Shown in pieces: positions 49,274 through 58,634 of a DNA stretch of 64,000 nucleotides. The position numbers and the translations under genes are program-made. The DNA comes from Granulicella cerasi (GTDB taxonomy: Bacteria > Acidobacteriota > Terriglobia > Terriglobales > Acidobacteriaceae). The stretch covers positions 1,119,852 through 1,183,851 of the forward strand of contig NZ_JAGSYD010000001.1 in the NCBI RefSeq assembly GCF_025685575.1, in the 5' to 3' direction. The notes under the pieces are model-generated. The model saw only the letters and a list, made by a program, of their open reading frames with translations, did not search any database and was not told where the DNA came from. Position 1 is the stretch's first letter. Each line of letters begins with the position of its first letter.

Positions 49274-49449
49274 GCAACACCTTACTCCCGCCCTGACATC
49301 ATCGACCTGCAGTGCCGGCCTTCGAGGCCGCGTGTCGTCACGCCGCCCGGAAAGCTCGCCCACTGTGAGCCGCGTTGTGCGAGCCCTCTCGCGCAGCAAC
49401 GATGCGGAGGCCCGAGCGAGCAAACGGATCCCGGAGATATTCATCACTC

Positions 49450-51360
49450 ATGTCCGACCACACTACATCCACCGAGAGCACAGCCCTGAACACCACACTT
49501 GAACCCACCTCTAACGACGCGACGACCGAGACCTCGGCGTCGACCGAAACCACCACCACCAACATTGCCGATGAGCAGACCAAGCCGGTCGCCGCTGTAG
49601 CCGTCGACGAAGAGCCCGAGTACGACGCGGATGATTTCGCGAAGGCCCTCGAGAACTTCGATCGCGAGCAGGCTGCCGAGAAGGACGCTGCGCAGGCCAT
49701 GACGAGCGAAGAAGCGATCGTCATCGGTACCGTCGTCAAGATCACCGATAAGTACGTTGTCGTCGACATCGGCCTGAAGAGCGAGGGATTGATTCCCCTG
49801 GATCAGGTTGTCGACCACACCGGCGCGCCGAAGTTCAACGTCGGCGACACGGTGGAAGTGGTTGTGGAGCGTGAGGAGTCGGAAGGCGGCTATCTCGTTT
49901 CGCACGAGAAGGCACTGCGCCACAAGGTTTGGGACAAGCTGGAAGAGGCTTGCAACTCCAAGACGCCGGTAAAGGGCATGGTCCTTTCGCGCGTCAAGGG
50001 TGGCCTGACCGTGGACATCGGCATCAAGGCGTTCTTGCCTGGTTCGCAGGTTGAAGTTCGCCCCGTCCGCAACCTCGATGGCTACATCGGCCAGGAACTC
50101 GAAGTTCGCGTGATCAAGCTGAACAAGAAGCGCGGCAACGTCGTGATCTCGCGCAAGGAAATCCTCGAGGAAGAGCAGAACGCCAAGAAGGACGTGACGC
50201 TCCAGAACCTCGAAGAGGGCGCAGTCTTCACCGGCGTCGTCAAGAACCTGACCGACTACGGCGCATTCGTGGACATGGGCGGCCTTGATGGCCTGCTGCA
50301 CATCACCGACATGAGCTGGGGTCGTCTCACCCACCCGCGTGACCTCGTCAACGTGGGCGATGAGATCCAGGTCAAGGTCCTCAAGTTCGACAAGGAAAAG
50401 CAGCGCGTATCGCTTGGCTTCAAGCAGCTCACGCCTGATCCGTGGCTCGATGCCGTGGAGCGTTACCCCGTGGGCGCTCAGGTTCGTGGCCGCGTTCTCT
50501 CGGTCACCGACTACGGTGCATTCGTGGAGCTCGAGCAGGGTATCGAAGGCCTCGTTCACGTCAGCGAAATGACGTGGTCGAAGCGCATGAAGCACCCGTC
50601 GAAGATGGTCAAGCCGGGCGACGAAGTCGACACGGTCATCATCTCGGTGAACCCGAACGATCGCCGCATCTCGCTGGGCATGAAGCAGCTCCAGGAAAAC
50701 CCCTGGGAAGAGCTCGAAGGCAAGTATCCGGTGGGCATGGAAGTGGAAGGTCGCGTTCGCAACCTCACCGACTTCGGTGCGTTCATCGAGATCGAAGACG
50801 GCATCGACGGCCTGGTTCACGTTTCGAACCTGTCGTGGACCAAGCGCATCAAGCATCCGTCGGAAGTGCTCAAGAAGGGTGAGAAGGTCAAGGCTGTTGT
50901 TCTCGGCGTTGAGCCGGAGAACCGTCGCCTTTCGCTCGGCATCAAGCAGCTCCAGCCGGACGTTTGGGACACCTTCTTTGCACAGCACCGCGTTGGCGAT
51001 GTGGTGAAGGGTAAGGTTCTGCGCACCGCTCAGTTTGGCGCATTCGTCGAGCTGGCTGAGGGCGTCGAAGGTCTCTGCCACGTGTCGGAAGCTGTGGACG
51101 AGAGCGGCCGTCAGGTCGAGCTCAACGCAGGCGACGAGCACGAGTTCAAGATCGTGAAGATGAGCCAGGACGAGAAGAAGGTTGGTCTGTCGATCAAGGC
51201 TGTTGGCGAAGAAGCATCGCGCCAGGAGATCGAGTCGTACAAGGCTGACAACCGTGGTTCGAAGAACCAGGGTGGATCGAACTCCTCCTCGAACGCATCG
51301 AACTCCGGTTCGACCACGCTGGGCGACCTGCTCAAGTGGAAGCAGAGCGAGAACGAGTAA
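49450..51360 (+). CDS. rpsA: Ribosomal protein bS1
   Basis: 636 residues from the ATG at 49450. An acidic, Thr/Glu-rich N-terminal extension of about 95 residues precedes six S1 (OB-fold) repeats, recognisable by lines such as KGGLTVDIGIKAFLPGS, DYGAFVDMGGLDGLLHI, DYGAFVELEQGIEGLVHVS and DFGAFIEIEDGIDGLVHVS. bS1 binds mRNA and helps start translation. The tail is Ser/Asn/Gly-rich. A strong promoter and long leader suggest autoregulation, as known for S1 in other bacteria. GGAGA lies about 13 bases before the ATG. Confidence 0.96.
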   Translation: MSDHTTSTESTALNTTLEPTSNDATTETSASTETTTTNIADEQTKPVAAVAVDEEPEYDADDFAKALENFDREQAAEKDAAQAMTSEEAIVIGTVVKITDKYVVVDIGLKSEGLIPLDQVVDHTGAPKFNVGDTVEVVVEREESEGGYLVSHEKALRHKVWDKLEEACNSKTPVKGMVLSRVKGGLTVDIGIKAFLPGSQVEVRPVRNLDGYIGQELEVRVIKLNKKRGNVVISRKEILEEEQNAKKDVTLQNLEEGAVFTGVVKNLTDYGAFVDMGGLDGLLHITDMSWGRLTHPRDLVNVGDEIQVKVLKFDKEKQRVSLGFKQLTPDPWLDAVERYPVGAQVRGRVLSVTDYGAFVELEQGIEGLVHVSEMTWSKRMKHPSKMVKPGDEVDTVIISVNPNDRRISLGMKQLQENPWEELEGKYPVGMEVEGRVRNLTDFGAFIEIEDGIDGLVHVSNLSWTKRIKHPSEVLKKGEKVKAVVLGVEPENRRLSLGIKQLQPDVWDTFFAQHRVGDVVKGKVLRTAQFGAFVELAEGVEGLCHVSEAVDESGRQVELNAGDEHEFKIVKMSQDEKKVGLSIKAVGEEASRQEIESYKADNRGSKNQGGSNSSSNASNSGSTTLGDLLKWKQSENE

Positions 51361-51377
51361 CTCTCGATCAAGCATCG

Positions 51378-51407
51378 AAAAAGGCCACCCTTCGGGGTGG
51401 CCTTTTC
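51378..51407 (+). terminator. Strong terminator after rpsA
   Basis: Stem AAAAGGCCACCC with GGGTGGCCTTTT around a TTCG tetraloop, ending in T residues. Confidence 0.92.
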
Positions 51408-51497
51408 GTTGCTGCGAGGTCGGCGGAGCGAGGAAGTCGTTCGGCGGCGCGGACGGTGTTAGATTTGCAGGATTTCGCCGCGTGCGGAGCTTCGCGT

Positions 51498-52550
51498 TCA
51501 AGGAGCGAGCGGAGCCGCAGCAGAGCGATTGCGCTGAAGCAGCAGCAAGGTCGCGGCGACGATCACTGGCCCGAGGACGAAGCCCGAAATTCCAAACATC
51601 GCCAGCCCTCCAAAGATTGCCACGAAGATCACCGCAGTATGCAGTTCTGTCCGTCTGCCGACAAGCGCGGGGTAGAGCAGGTTATCGAGGTTGCTGACGA
51701 TGACGCCACCCCAGATGGCCAGGATGATCGCGCGCGTCCAACTCTCTGCGAAGCCGAGGTAGATCGTCACCGGTACCCAGATGAGAAACGCCCCGAACGC
51801 CGGGATCAGGCAGAGGATCGCCGTAAGCGTACCCCACAGCAGCGCTCCGGGGACGCCGAGCAGCCAGTAGGCGATACCCGAGAGCGCGCCCTGTATTCCG
51901 GCGATGAGGAAGCGGCCCAGGAAGATCGCGTGCGTGACCTCGCCGAGCTTGCGCAGAAACGGCAGCGCATCTTCCTCTGGCATCGGCATCATCGACACCA
52001 GTGCGCGATGGGCTTTGTCGGAGTCCCGCAGCAGGAAGAAGAGCAGGAAGAGCATCAATACCATCTGCACGATGAACGTAATGAAGTGCCGCAGCCCGAG
52101 AGCCGCCCATCCTGCGGCCATTTCGGCCAGGCGCTTGCCCTCGGCATCGGGCGCAAGCTGATCGAGCCCCTGCTGCACCATGCCGCCGAGCTTCTGGTGC
52201 TTCACCGCGAAGAGTCGCACGTCGAAAGCGGCATCCCCGCTCACGATGTAGCGTGCGATGTGGATCACCTCGTGCACCAGCGTCTTCACGACGAGAAAGC
52301 TGGGCAGTACGACAGCGATGATCACTGCGGCCAGCAACAGCCACGCTGCCATCGTTGAGCTCATCCGCCGGCACAGCCATAGCCGCGCTCGGTGGAGCAC
52401 TACAGCGAGCGCGACCGCGCCCGTGAGCGGGAAGATGAGCGTGTGCATAAAGCACAGGCACAGCACGACCCCGGTCAGCACCGCGAGATACAGGGTGATC
52501 GTCCGCCCGAGCGATTTCGTAGGTTCGGGTTGGAGGTCTGGAGTCAACAT
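51498..52550 (-). CDS. AI-2E/PerM family transporter
   Basis: 350 residues. Membrane segments include LYLAVLTGVVLCLCFMHTLI, MAAWLLLAAVIIAVVLPSFL, FIVQMVLMLFLLFFLL, LLGVPGALLWGTLTAILCLI and AVIFVAIFGGLAMFGISGFV. The family signature LPGGxxG-like loop (GRFLIAGIQGALSGIAYWLLG) and VSNLDNLLYPALVG are present. The family exports AI-2 in E. coli (TqsA) but many members have other roles. It overlaps the upstream small gene by seven bases. Confidence 0.9.
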   Translation of the reverse strand: MLTPDLQPEPTKSLGRTITLYLAVLTGVVLCLCFMHTLIFPLTGAVALAVVLHRARLWLCRRMSSTMAAWLLLAAVIIAVVLPSFLVVKTLVHEVIHIARYIVSGDAAFDVRLFAVKHQKLGGMVQQGLDQLAPDAEGKRLAEMAAGWAALGLRHFITFIVQMVLMLFLLFFLLRDSDKAHRALVSMMPMPEEDALPFLRKLGEVTHAIFLGRFLIAGIQGALSGIAYWLLGVPGALLWGTLTAILCLIPAFGAFLIWVPVTIYLGFAESWTRAIILAIWGGVIVSNLDNLLYPALVGRRTELHTAVIFVAIFGGLAMFGISGFVLGPVIVAATLLLLQRNRSAAAPLAP

Positions 52551-52870
52551 GCCTTCCTGCGTTGGATTGATTCGCGCGCGGTGGAGTTGGCTCCTGTGGC
52601 TAAAGCTCCGCGCTGCGCGGGCATTTGGAGCGACGACTCGCTGGCCGCTTCGTCATCACGGAAGATGTTGCCCTCGCTCGAGAATCTGTACAGAACGACG
52701 CGCTTGCCTGCGCGTGAGAGCTTCAGCGCCAGCAGCACGCCGACGGCTTCTGCGCCAACGATGCGAACATCCGTACGAGGCGGAGCGGGGACGACGGCGT
52801 CCTCGAAATCAGTAAGCACTCGCGCTGATGATAGCGGGTCGGTCGCCGCCTGCTCTGTGCGCTGCGTCAT
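52544..52870 (-). CDS. Short Rossmann-like protein or fragment
   Basis: 108 residues. VRIVGAEAVGVLLALKLSRAGKR has the strand-loop-helix of a nucleotide-binding Rossmann start (VGAEAVG in place of GxGxxG), followed by VVLYRF. The remainder is short and low in structure. It may be a small cofactor-binding protein or the remnant of a larger oxidoreductase. No clear ribosome-binding site. It overlaps the transporter start by seven bases, which suggests coupled translation and supports it being expressed. Confidence 0.55.
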   Translation of the reverse strand: MTQRTEQAATDPLSSARVLTDFEDAVVPAPPRTDVRIVGAEAVGVLLALKLSRAGKRVVLYRFSSEGNIFRDDEAASESSLQMPAQRGALATGANSTARESIQRRKAC

Positions 52871-52917
52871 CGAGTCACGCCGCGCTCGCGCGCGAAGCAG
52901 CTTATGCTAGAGCTTAC

Positions 52918-54042
52918 ATGTCCGCTCAAACCCACTTCGTCTCTCGTGCTGGCTCGGTGCCCCTCTTCGCTTCGCATCTGGACGTCTTCGGGGGCGCAGA
53001 GCGTAGCTTGCTTGCGTTTGCTGCGTGGCTGCACGCGCAGGAACGTGCCGTGCACCTGGTTACCTATACGAACCGCGCAGAGTTTGCGCAGTACGCGAAC
53101 TTCGATCTGCCGATTGACGTTCTGCATCCGCAAGGTGGCGGCCCCGCCAAGGTAAAGGCCCTGCGTGCGTACTTCCTGTCGAAGCCGGAAATGTTGCCGC
53201 CGCTGGTTTCGGGCTATCAGCCTGCGCTCCATGCGACCTATGCGCGCATCGGCAAGTTTCACTGCCTGATGCACGACACACCGGTGCTGTTCGAGACCGC
53301 AGAGCATCGCGACACGTCGCTGAAGACTCGCTTGCGCACAGCATTTTCGAACAAGGTTGTTGGCTTCGGCTTACGGCATGGCGAGACGATCGTCACCAGT
53401 GAGTTCCTGCAGCGCGACTGCCTGAAGGAGTTTGGCGTACACGCCAAGATCGCGCGCATGGGCGGTATGGTGAGTGCTGCCGGGTTCGTGCGACGCCGCT
53501 TTGAGGGCGAGTTGCGTTTGCTCTCCGTCTGCCGCATCGAGGCGAACAAGCGCATCGACTGGATGCTTAACGCATTGTCTACGCTGGAACAGAAAGGTCT
53601 CTCCTCGCAGATTCCGTGGCGTCTCGACATCGTCGGCAAAGGTTCGCAGTTGGACGAGATGCGTGAGCGCACGGCGGCGCTCGGCCTCAGCGATCGCATC
53701 GTCTTTCACGGCTTCGTCTCCGACGACGGACTCGCGGAGTTCTACGACCGCGCGCATCTCTTCGTGATGCCTGCGGTGCAGGGTTACGGCATTCCTGCAG
53801 TGGAGGCCCTTGCGCGCGGCATCCCCGTGCTGCTGCATCGCGACTCCGGTGTGTCGGACATTCTGCTCGATACGCCCTGGGCCTCGGTGCTGCACGGTGG
53901 CGAAGAAGAGCTCGCCCCGAAGCTCGAAGCGATGCTGCACTATCTCGCCGCGAACGAGCAGATGGCCGCTCCACCGCCGCCGGAGCTGCCGACCGAAGAT
54001 GCCTGGGCTGCGCGAGTAGCGCGCATTTGTGGCTACGTTTAG
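52918..54042 (+). CDS. Family 4 glycosyltransferase
   Basis: 374 residues from the ATG at 52918. GT-B fold: N-terminal LFASHLDVFGGAERSLLAFAAWL (GGAE motif) and C-terminal LSVCRIEANKRIDWMLNAL, VGKGSQLDEM, VFHGFVSDDGLAEFY, PAVQGYGIPAVEALARG (EX7E-like, donor binding). It adds sugars in glycan or envelope polymer synthesis; the substrate is unknown. TATGCT lies nine bases before the ATG, with no Shine-Dalgarno. Confidence 0.9.
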   Translation: MSAQTHFVSRAGSVPLFASHLDVFGGAERSLLAFAAWLHAQERAVHLVTYTNRAEFAQYANFDLPIDVLHPQGGGPAKVKALRAYFLSKPEMLPPLVSGYQPALHATYARIGKFHCLMHDTPVLFETAEHRDTSLKTRLRTAFSNKVVGFGLRHGETIVTSEFLQRDCLKEFGVHAKIARMGGMVSAAGFVRRRFEGELRLLSVCRIEANKRIDWMLNALSTLEQKGLSSQIPWRLDIVGKGSQLDEMRERTAALGLSDRIVFHGFVSDDGLAEFYDRAHLFVMPAVQGYGIPAVEALARGIPVLLHRDSGVSDILLDTPWASVLHGGEEELAPKLEAMLHYLAANEQMAAPPPPELPTEDAWAARVARICGYV

Positions 54043-54055
54043 CGCGACTCCACGC

Positions 54056-54061
54056 TATGCT
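54056..54061 (+). promoter_or_regulatory. TAnnnT -10-like box at leaderless serine hydrolase gene
   Basis: TATGCT lies six bases before the ATG at 54068. No Shine-Dalgarno. Confidence 0.4.
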
Positions 54062-54067
54062 TGCGAC

Positions 54068-55459
54068 ATGCGTATCGCCTGCACTGTTGCCGCTCTCATC
54101 GTCGCCGCTTCCACGCTTTCCGCACAAGCACAACTGTCTGAAAAGACCGCGCAACAGATCGCCGAGATCGCGCAGTAGACCCTGAAGGACACCGGCGTGC
54201 CCTCGGCTTCCATCGCCATTGCGAAGGACGGCAAGCTCGCTTACGCCGAGGCCTTCGGTCTGGCGAGAACGCAGCCCGCTCTGCCGGCCAAGGCGTCGAT
54301 GGCCTACCCCATCGGCTCCATTTCGAAGCAGTTCACTGCGACGGCGATTCTGCTGTTGCAGCAGGACGGCAAGCTTTCGATCGACGACCCCATCGGCAAG
54401 TACTTCCCGAACTTCACGCGCGCCAACGACGTGAAGCTGCGCAACCTGCTCACGATGACCTCAGGGTATGAAGACTTCGCGCCGCAGGATTACATCATCC
54501 CCGCATGGCTGCAGCCGGTGAAGCCGCTCGAGCTCGCGACCGAGTGGGCGACCAAGCCGCTCGACTTTGAGCCCGGCACGGAGTGGCAATACTCGAACAC
54601 GAATTTTGTGATCCTCGGTCTGGTCGTGGAGAAGGTCTCGGGCAAGACGCTCCCTGCGTTCCTCAAGGAGCGCGTACTGAAGCCGCTGGCGCTCGAGGGT
54701 GTGGTGAACACCTACGACGACCGCGACAAGCTGCCGGTGACTGGCTACGTCTCCTACGCGATGCAGCCGGTGCGCGTCTCCGCGCTGGAGGATGCGGGCT
54801 GGTACTTCGGCGACGGCGACCTTGCGATGCCTGCGTCGACGCTCGTGAAGTGGGACCTCACCATCGCGCAGCAAAAGCTGCTTTCGCCCGCGAGCTATAA
54901 GGAGATGACGACGGCCTTCACACTGAAGAATGGCAAGAGCGCAAACTACGGCCTCGGCGTCTTCTCGCGCGATGTCAACGGCCATCACATGATCGAGCAT
55001 AGCGGTGAAGTCGGTGGTTTCGTGGCGGAAAACGTTCTCTTCCCGGATGATGGCGTCGCTATCGTCGTGCTGACGAACGAGGTCGCATCAAGCGCTGCTG
55101 GTGCTATCGCGCATCAGTTGTTTCCCTTGCTGATGCCCACGCCCGCGACGACTACGGATTCGCCCGTCGCTGCGGCGCTCAAGCAGTTGTTGCCGCAGTT
55201 GCAGCAAGGCAGCATCGATCGCGCGGCGCTGACCTCGAACGCTTCCTCTTACTTCACGGCAGACGCGCTCACCGACTTCCGCGCAACGCTCGCGCCGCTC
55301 GGCGCGCTGAAGGACGTGACGCAGCAGCGCACCGCGCTGCGTGGAGGCATGACCTTTGGCCTCTATACAGCGAAGTTCGAGAAGGGCAGCGTCCGCATCA
55401 GCACCTACTATACGAAGGACGGCAAGATCGAGCAGCTGCTCATCACCGGCAAGGAGTAG
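54068..55459 (+). pseudogene. Exported class C beta-lactamase-like serine hydrolase interrupted by an in-frame TAG
   Basis: The frame begins at ATG 54068 with a clean signal peptide (RIACTVAALIVAASTLSAQA) and runs 36 codons to a TAG at 54176-54178, then continues in the same frame without further stops to 55459. The downstream part (GTG 54197 onwards, 420 residues) holds the SxxK motif SISKQFT, a YSN motif (QYSNTNFV) and HSGEVGGFV near the end, as in the beta-lactamase/D-aminopeptidase (esterase) superfamily. Readthrough would restore a normal secreted enzyme; without it the protein would lose its export signal. CAG to TAG is a single-base change. It may be a recent nonsense mutation, a sequencing error or a readthrough product. 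Confidence 0.75.
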
Positions 55460-55474
55460 CGCCCGTCATGCACG

Positions 55475-55502
55475 AGGCCCAATGCTCTTACGCATTGGGC
55501 CT
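55475..55502. terminator. Hairpin between the serine hydrolase gene and rnr
   Basis: Stem AGGCCCAATGC with GCATTGGGCCT around a six-base loop, followed on the plus strand by TCTGTGTTTT. Convergent genes flank it; likely works on the plus strand. Confidence 0.72.
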
Positions 55503-55525
55503 TCTGTGTTTTCAGCTTGTAGCGA

Positions 55526-58267
55526 TCAACGGCCTCGCTTCGCATGCTTGGCCTTCTTTGCGCGCTTGTGTTCCTTGGTGCTCTTCTTCTGCTTCTCGGC
55601 CTTCTTACGTTCGCCGTACGCGCGTGGCGAGCGAGGGTTCACCGGACGCACTTCGCTCGCGTTGTCCTCGTTTACCTCTGCGTCGACCAAGGCAAATTGC
55701 AAGCGTCGCTGCACGCGGTCGATGCGGTCGAGAATCACGGTGACACGCTGCCCGGGTTTGAAGACGTGGCCGCTGTGTACACCGACGATCGTGCGGTCGG
55801 TGTCGCGGAAGTGCCACTCGTCTTCCGGGATCGTTGCAATCGGCACCATGCCTTCGATAAACAACTGATCGAGCTCAACGAAGAAACCGTACTTGGTCAC
55901 CGACAGGATCATGCCACCGAAGTCGTCGCCGACCTTGTCGGCCATGAACTTCATCTTCTTCCACTCAACGAGTTCGCGCTCCGCATCGGAGGCGCGGCGC
56001 TCCGTCTTGGAGCATTCATCGGCGATGTCGTTCAACTCTTCCACCGTGATGGGACCGTCCGTCGGCTGCGGCGTGGCTTCATCGCTGCTCCACGGCTGCT
56101 TATCGCCGGAGTGGATCGCGCCGCCCCGCGGGGACGCACCTCCGCGTAGCATCGATCGCATCAGGCGATGCACGATGAGGTCCGGGTAGCGACGAATCGG
56201 AGAGGTGAAGTGTGTATACGTCGGCGAGGCCAGCGCGAAGTGGCCCTCGTTCTTTTCGGCGTAGCGCGCCTGCTTCAGCGAACGCAGCATCAGGTAGCTG
56301 AGGATGCGCTCTTCGGGGTGGCCGTCGATGCGGCGAATGAGCTTCTGATACATCTGCGGCGTGACCGGAATCTTCTCCGGCAACTCGCGCTTCTGCGCTT
56401 CGCGACTGTTGCGGCCGCGCGCCTGCAGAGAGCGGCGGTCGGACTTCATCGACAGCTTCTTCGTCGGAATCGCGCCGATGCCAAGCGTCTGGCCAAAGGT
56501 CGCCGCTGTCTCTTCGAACTCTACGATGCGCTTCGGATCGGGCATCTCGTGGATGCGGTAGATGGACGGGATCTCCTGCGAGGCGAGCCACGTGGCCACG
56601 CACTCGTTGGCGCTCAGCATGAACTCTTCGATGAGGCGATGCGCCCATCCGCGCTCGGTGCGCACGATCGCCTTCATGTTGCCATCGGGATCGAAGAGCA
56701 CGAGTGGCTCGGGCAGATCAAAGTCGATGGAGCCGCGACGTACGCGCTTGCGGTTCAGGCGCAGCGCAAGCTCCAGCATGTCCTCGAAGCGCTTGGGCAT
56801 CTCCGGCTGCTCGAGCGCTACGCGCTCGCACTCGGCGATGTCCTCTGCAGAGGCCGGCTTCAGGTGCTCGGGGTGCGACTGACCGACGTTCAGGCACGCC
56901 TGCACGCTGGTGTAGGTGCAGCGTCGCGCCGAGCGGATGATGCCCTCCGCAACGCGATAGCGAACGATCTCACCCTCGGCGTCGATCTCCATGATGCAGC
57001 TCATCACGAAGCGGTCTTCCTTCGGCAGCAGGGAACACATGCCGCTCGAAAGCGCGTGTGGCAGCATCGGCACGGCGCGGTCCGGGAAGTAGACGCTGTT
57101 GCCGCGCACGCGCGCTTCCGTATCTAGCGGCGAGCCGGGGATGACGTACGCGCTCACGTCGGCGATATGCACCTGGAGTTCGGTGTTGCCGTTCGGCAGC
57201 GTCTGCACCAGTACGGCATCGTCAAAGTCCTTCGCGGTTTCACCGTCGATGGTGACGACGGGAAGCTCGCGGAAGTCCTCGCGCAGAGCGAGTTCCTCGG
57301 CTTCCAGCGTCTCAGGGGTCACCTTGGATCGGTCCTCGGCCTCGACGAGCACGTCGGGTGGAAAGACGTGCGGGATATGGTGCTTGCGGATGACGATCTC
57401 AACGTCGACACCGAAATCATCAGGATGACCGAGCACCTCGATCACGCGACCCAGCGCAGGGCGTCCCGCTTGTGGGAAGCGAATGATCTCAACATCGACC
57501 GCCATGCCTTCGAGCGCGGGCGAAACCTCATGCGCAAGGCGGCGCTTGCGCTTCTTCGCCTCATCGCCCAGGGTACGGTTGGCGTCCTCGCCCTTCGGCG
57601 TGACGATCTCTTCTCCTGCAGGGATGCTGATGCTGCTGCCTATCCGCTCGTCCAGCGGCGTGACGTAGTTCGTCGAAAGCTCTGACTCGTTGTAGCCCGG
57701 GGAGCGCCGCGCGGTGCGCGCGTAGTGGAAGATGCCGACGATCGTCGGGTTGCGGCGCGTGAGCACCCGCGCAATGCGGCCGGAGCGGCGCCCGTCGCGG
57801 CCCGGCGGAAACTCATCCACCAGTACCAGATCGCCTCCCATGGCGCCGTTCAACTCATTGGGAGCAATGAAGATATCGCCCGTCGCCGCGGGGTGGTCCT
57901 TCGCCGCATCCGGCCGCACGAATCCGAAGCCGTCGCGGTGAAGATCCAGCTTTCCGCTGACGAGCCGGTCGCGTCCTGAGCGGGATTCCTGCTCCATGCC
58001 GTCCCACAAACCACCTCGCCGGGCAGGGCGCCGGGGCTTGTTGGCGTCTTCTGCAGGCCGGGGAACAGCCCAGAGTTCAGGGCTGAGCTTTACCAGTTCT
58101 CCGCGTGCCGCGATGCGGGAAAGCTGCTCGAGAAGCAGGCGGCGCTCGCGACCGCCGCCAAGCCCAAGCTCACGAATGAGTTGCTTGTATCCAGCCTTAC
58201 CGCCGGGAGCCCGGCCGATCCGGTTGAGAAGGTCGCGATCACTGTGAGCGTACGGGCCACGGGACAT
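55526..58267 (-). CDS. rnr: RNase R
   Basis: 913 residues from the ATG at 58267. Cold-shock domains (KLDLHRDGFGFVRPDAA, then further) lead to the RNB catalytic domain with DGETAKDFDDAV (Asp cluster) and IADVSAYV, and a C-terminal S1 domain (ILSVTKYGFFVELDQLFIEGMV). The C-terminal tail is Lys/Arg-rich, as in RNase R, which degrades structured RNA 3' to 5' and works in rRNA quality control. TATGCT six bases before the ATG with no Shine-Dalgarno suggests a leaderless transcript. Upstream in-frame starts to 58351 are possible but less likely. Confidence 0.94.
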   Translation of the reverse strand: MSRGPYAHSDRDLLNRIGRAPGGKAGYKQLIRELGLGGGRERRLLLEQLSRIAARGELVKLSPELWAVPRPAEDANKPRRPARRGGLWDGMEQESRSGRDRLVSGKLDLHRDGFGFVRPDAAKDHPAATGDIFIAPNELNGAMGGDLVLVDEFPPGRDGRRSGRIARVLTRRNPTIVGIFHYARTARRSPGYNESELSTNYVTPLDERIGSSISIPAGEEIVTPKGEDANRTLGDEAKKRKRRLAHEVSPALEGMAVDVEIIRFPQAGRPALGRVIEVLGHPDDFGVDVEIVIRKHHIPHVFPPDVLVEAEDRSKVTPETLEAEELALREDFRELPVVTIDGETAKDFDDAVLVQTLPNGNTELQVHIADVSAYVIPGSPLDTEARVRGNSVYFPDRAVPMLPHALSSGMCSLLPKEDRFVMSCIMEIDAEGEIVRYRVAEGIIRSARRCTYTSVQACLNVGQSHPEHLKPASAEDIAECERVALEQPEMPKRFEDMLELALRLNRKRVRRGSIDFDLPEPLVLFDPDGNMKAIVRTERGWAHRLIEEFMLSANECVATWLASQEIPSIYRIHEMPDPKRIVEFEETAATFGQTLGIGAIPTKKLSMKSDRRSLQARGRNSREAQKRELPEKIPVTPQMYQKLIRRIDGHPEERILSYLMLRSLKQARYAEKNEGHFALASPTYTHFTSPIRRYPDLIVHRLMRSMLRGGASPRGGAIHSGDKQPWSSDEATPQPTDGPITVEELNDIADECSKTERRASDAERELVEWKKMKFMADKVGDDFGGMILSVTKYGFFVELDQLFIEGMVPIATIPEDEWHFRDTDRTIVGVHSGHVFKPGQRVTVILDRIDRVQRRLQFALVDAEVNEDNASEVRPVNPRSPRAYGERKKAEKQKKSTKEHKRAKKAKHAKRGR

Positions 58268-58273
58268 GCGCCG

Positions 58274-58279
58274 AGCATA
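58274..58279 (-). promoter_or_regulatory. TAnnnT -10-like box at leaderless rnr
   Basis: Minus strand TATGCT lies six bases before the rnr ATG. Confidence 0.42.
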
Positions 58280-58441
58280 GCAGCCAGCCCGTCTCCGCTG
58301 CGAATCCGGGCGACTGATAACCACGAAGCGATGCATTGCGCGATGCCCCAAAGCGGGACGCTTTGCACATAAGAATGTGGGCAGCCGTTATAGAGGCTGA
58401 AAACGAAGTAATTGAAACGAAAGTCCTTATTGTGTCGCCCG

Positions 58442-58467
58442 CCGAAGTAACCCGTGTGTTACTTCGG
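58442..58467. repeat. Perfect inverted repeat in the peptide gene's upstream region
   Basis: CCGAAGTAAC pairs with GTTACTTCGG over a six-base CCGTGT centre. It has the size of a dimeric repressor or activator site and lies 168 bp before the peptide ATG. A weak terminator is less likely because no T-tract follows. Confidence 0.5.
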
Positions 58468-58634
58468 TAATGTTTACTCAATCCTAAACACTCAACATAT
58501 TGAATTTATTGGACTTACGTTTGGTTACACCTTACGTTGTAGACATCTGGTTGTCCAGAGAAATCTTTTAGTAACACGAACGACTTTAGCAGCAAACATT
58601 CGCAACACGAGATTGATACCTAAGGAGCTTTACC

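Larger units (their letters stand above)
49014..49449. promoter_or_regulatory. Non-coding region with HIT and rpsA promoters and rpsA leader
   Basis: 436 bp with no clear gene. On the minus side it holds the HIT -10 box. On the plus side it holds a near-consensus promoter (49196-49224), a leader of about 219 bases to the rpsA ATG, a 12-codon ORF and a small CGGCC-TTCGA-GGCCG hairpin (49316-49330). Confidence 0.7.
58268..58634. promoter_or_regulatory. AT-rich non-coding region upstream of the small Cys peptide gene
   Basis: 367 bp between rnr and the peptide gene. It is richer in A/T than its surroundings from about 58380 on. It holds a perfect inverted repeat (58442-58467) and several TTAC-type repeats (58514-58535). 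Candidate promoter boxes for the peptide gene are not clear. Confidence 0.6.

Noticed and set aside
49444..51501. 685-codon open frame antisense to rpsA
   Set aside because: It mirrors rpsA codons, has no domain-like sequence and its length comes from high GC and the repeated S1 domains.
54176..54178. Genome-wide recoding of TAG
   Set aside because: Other genes here end in TAG (for example the receptor at 6074 and SRAP at 13765), so TAG is a normal stop.
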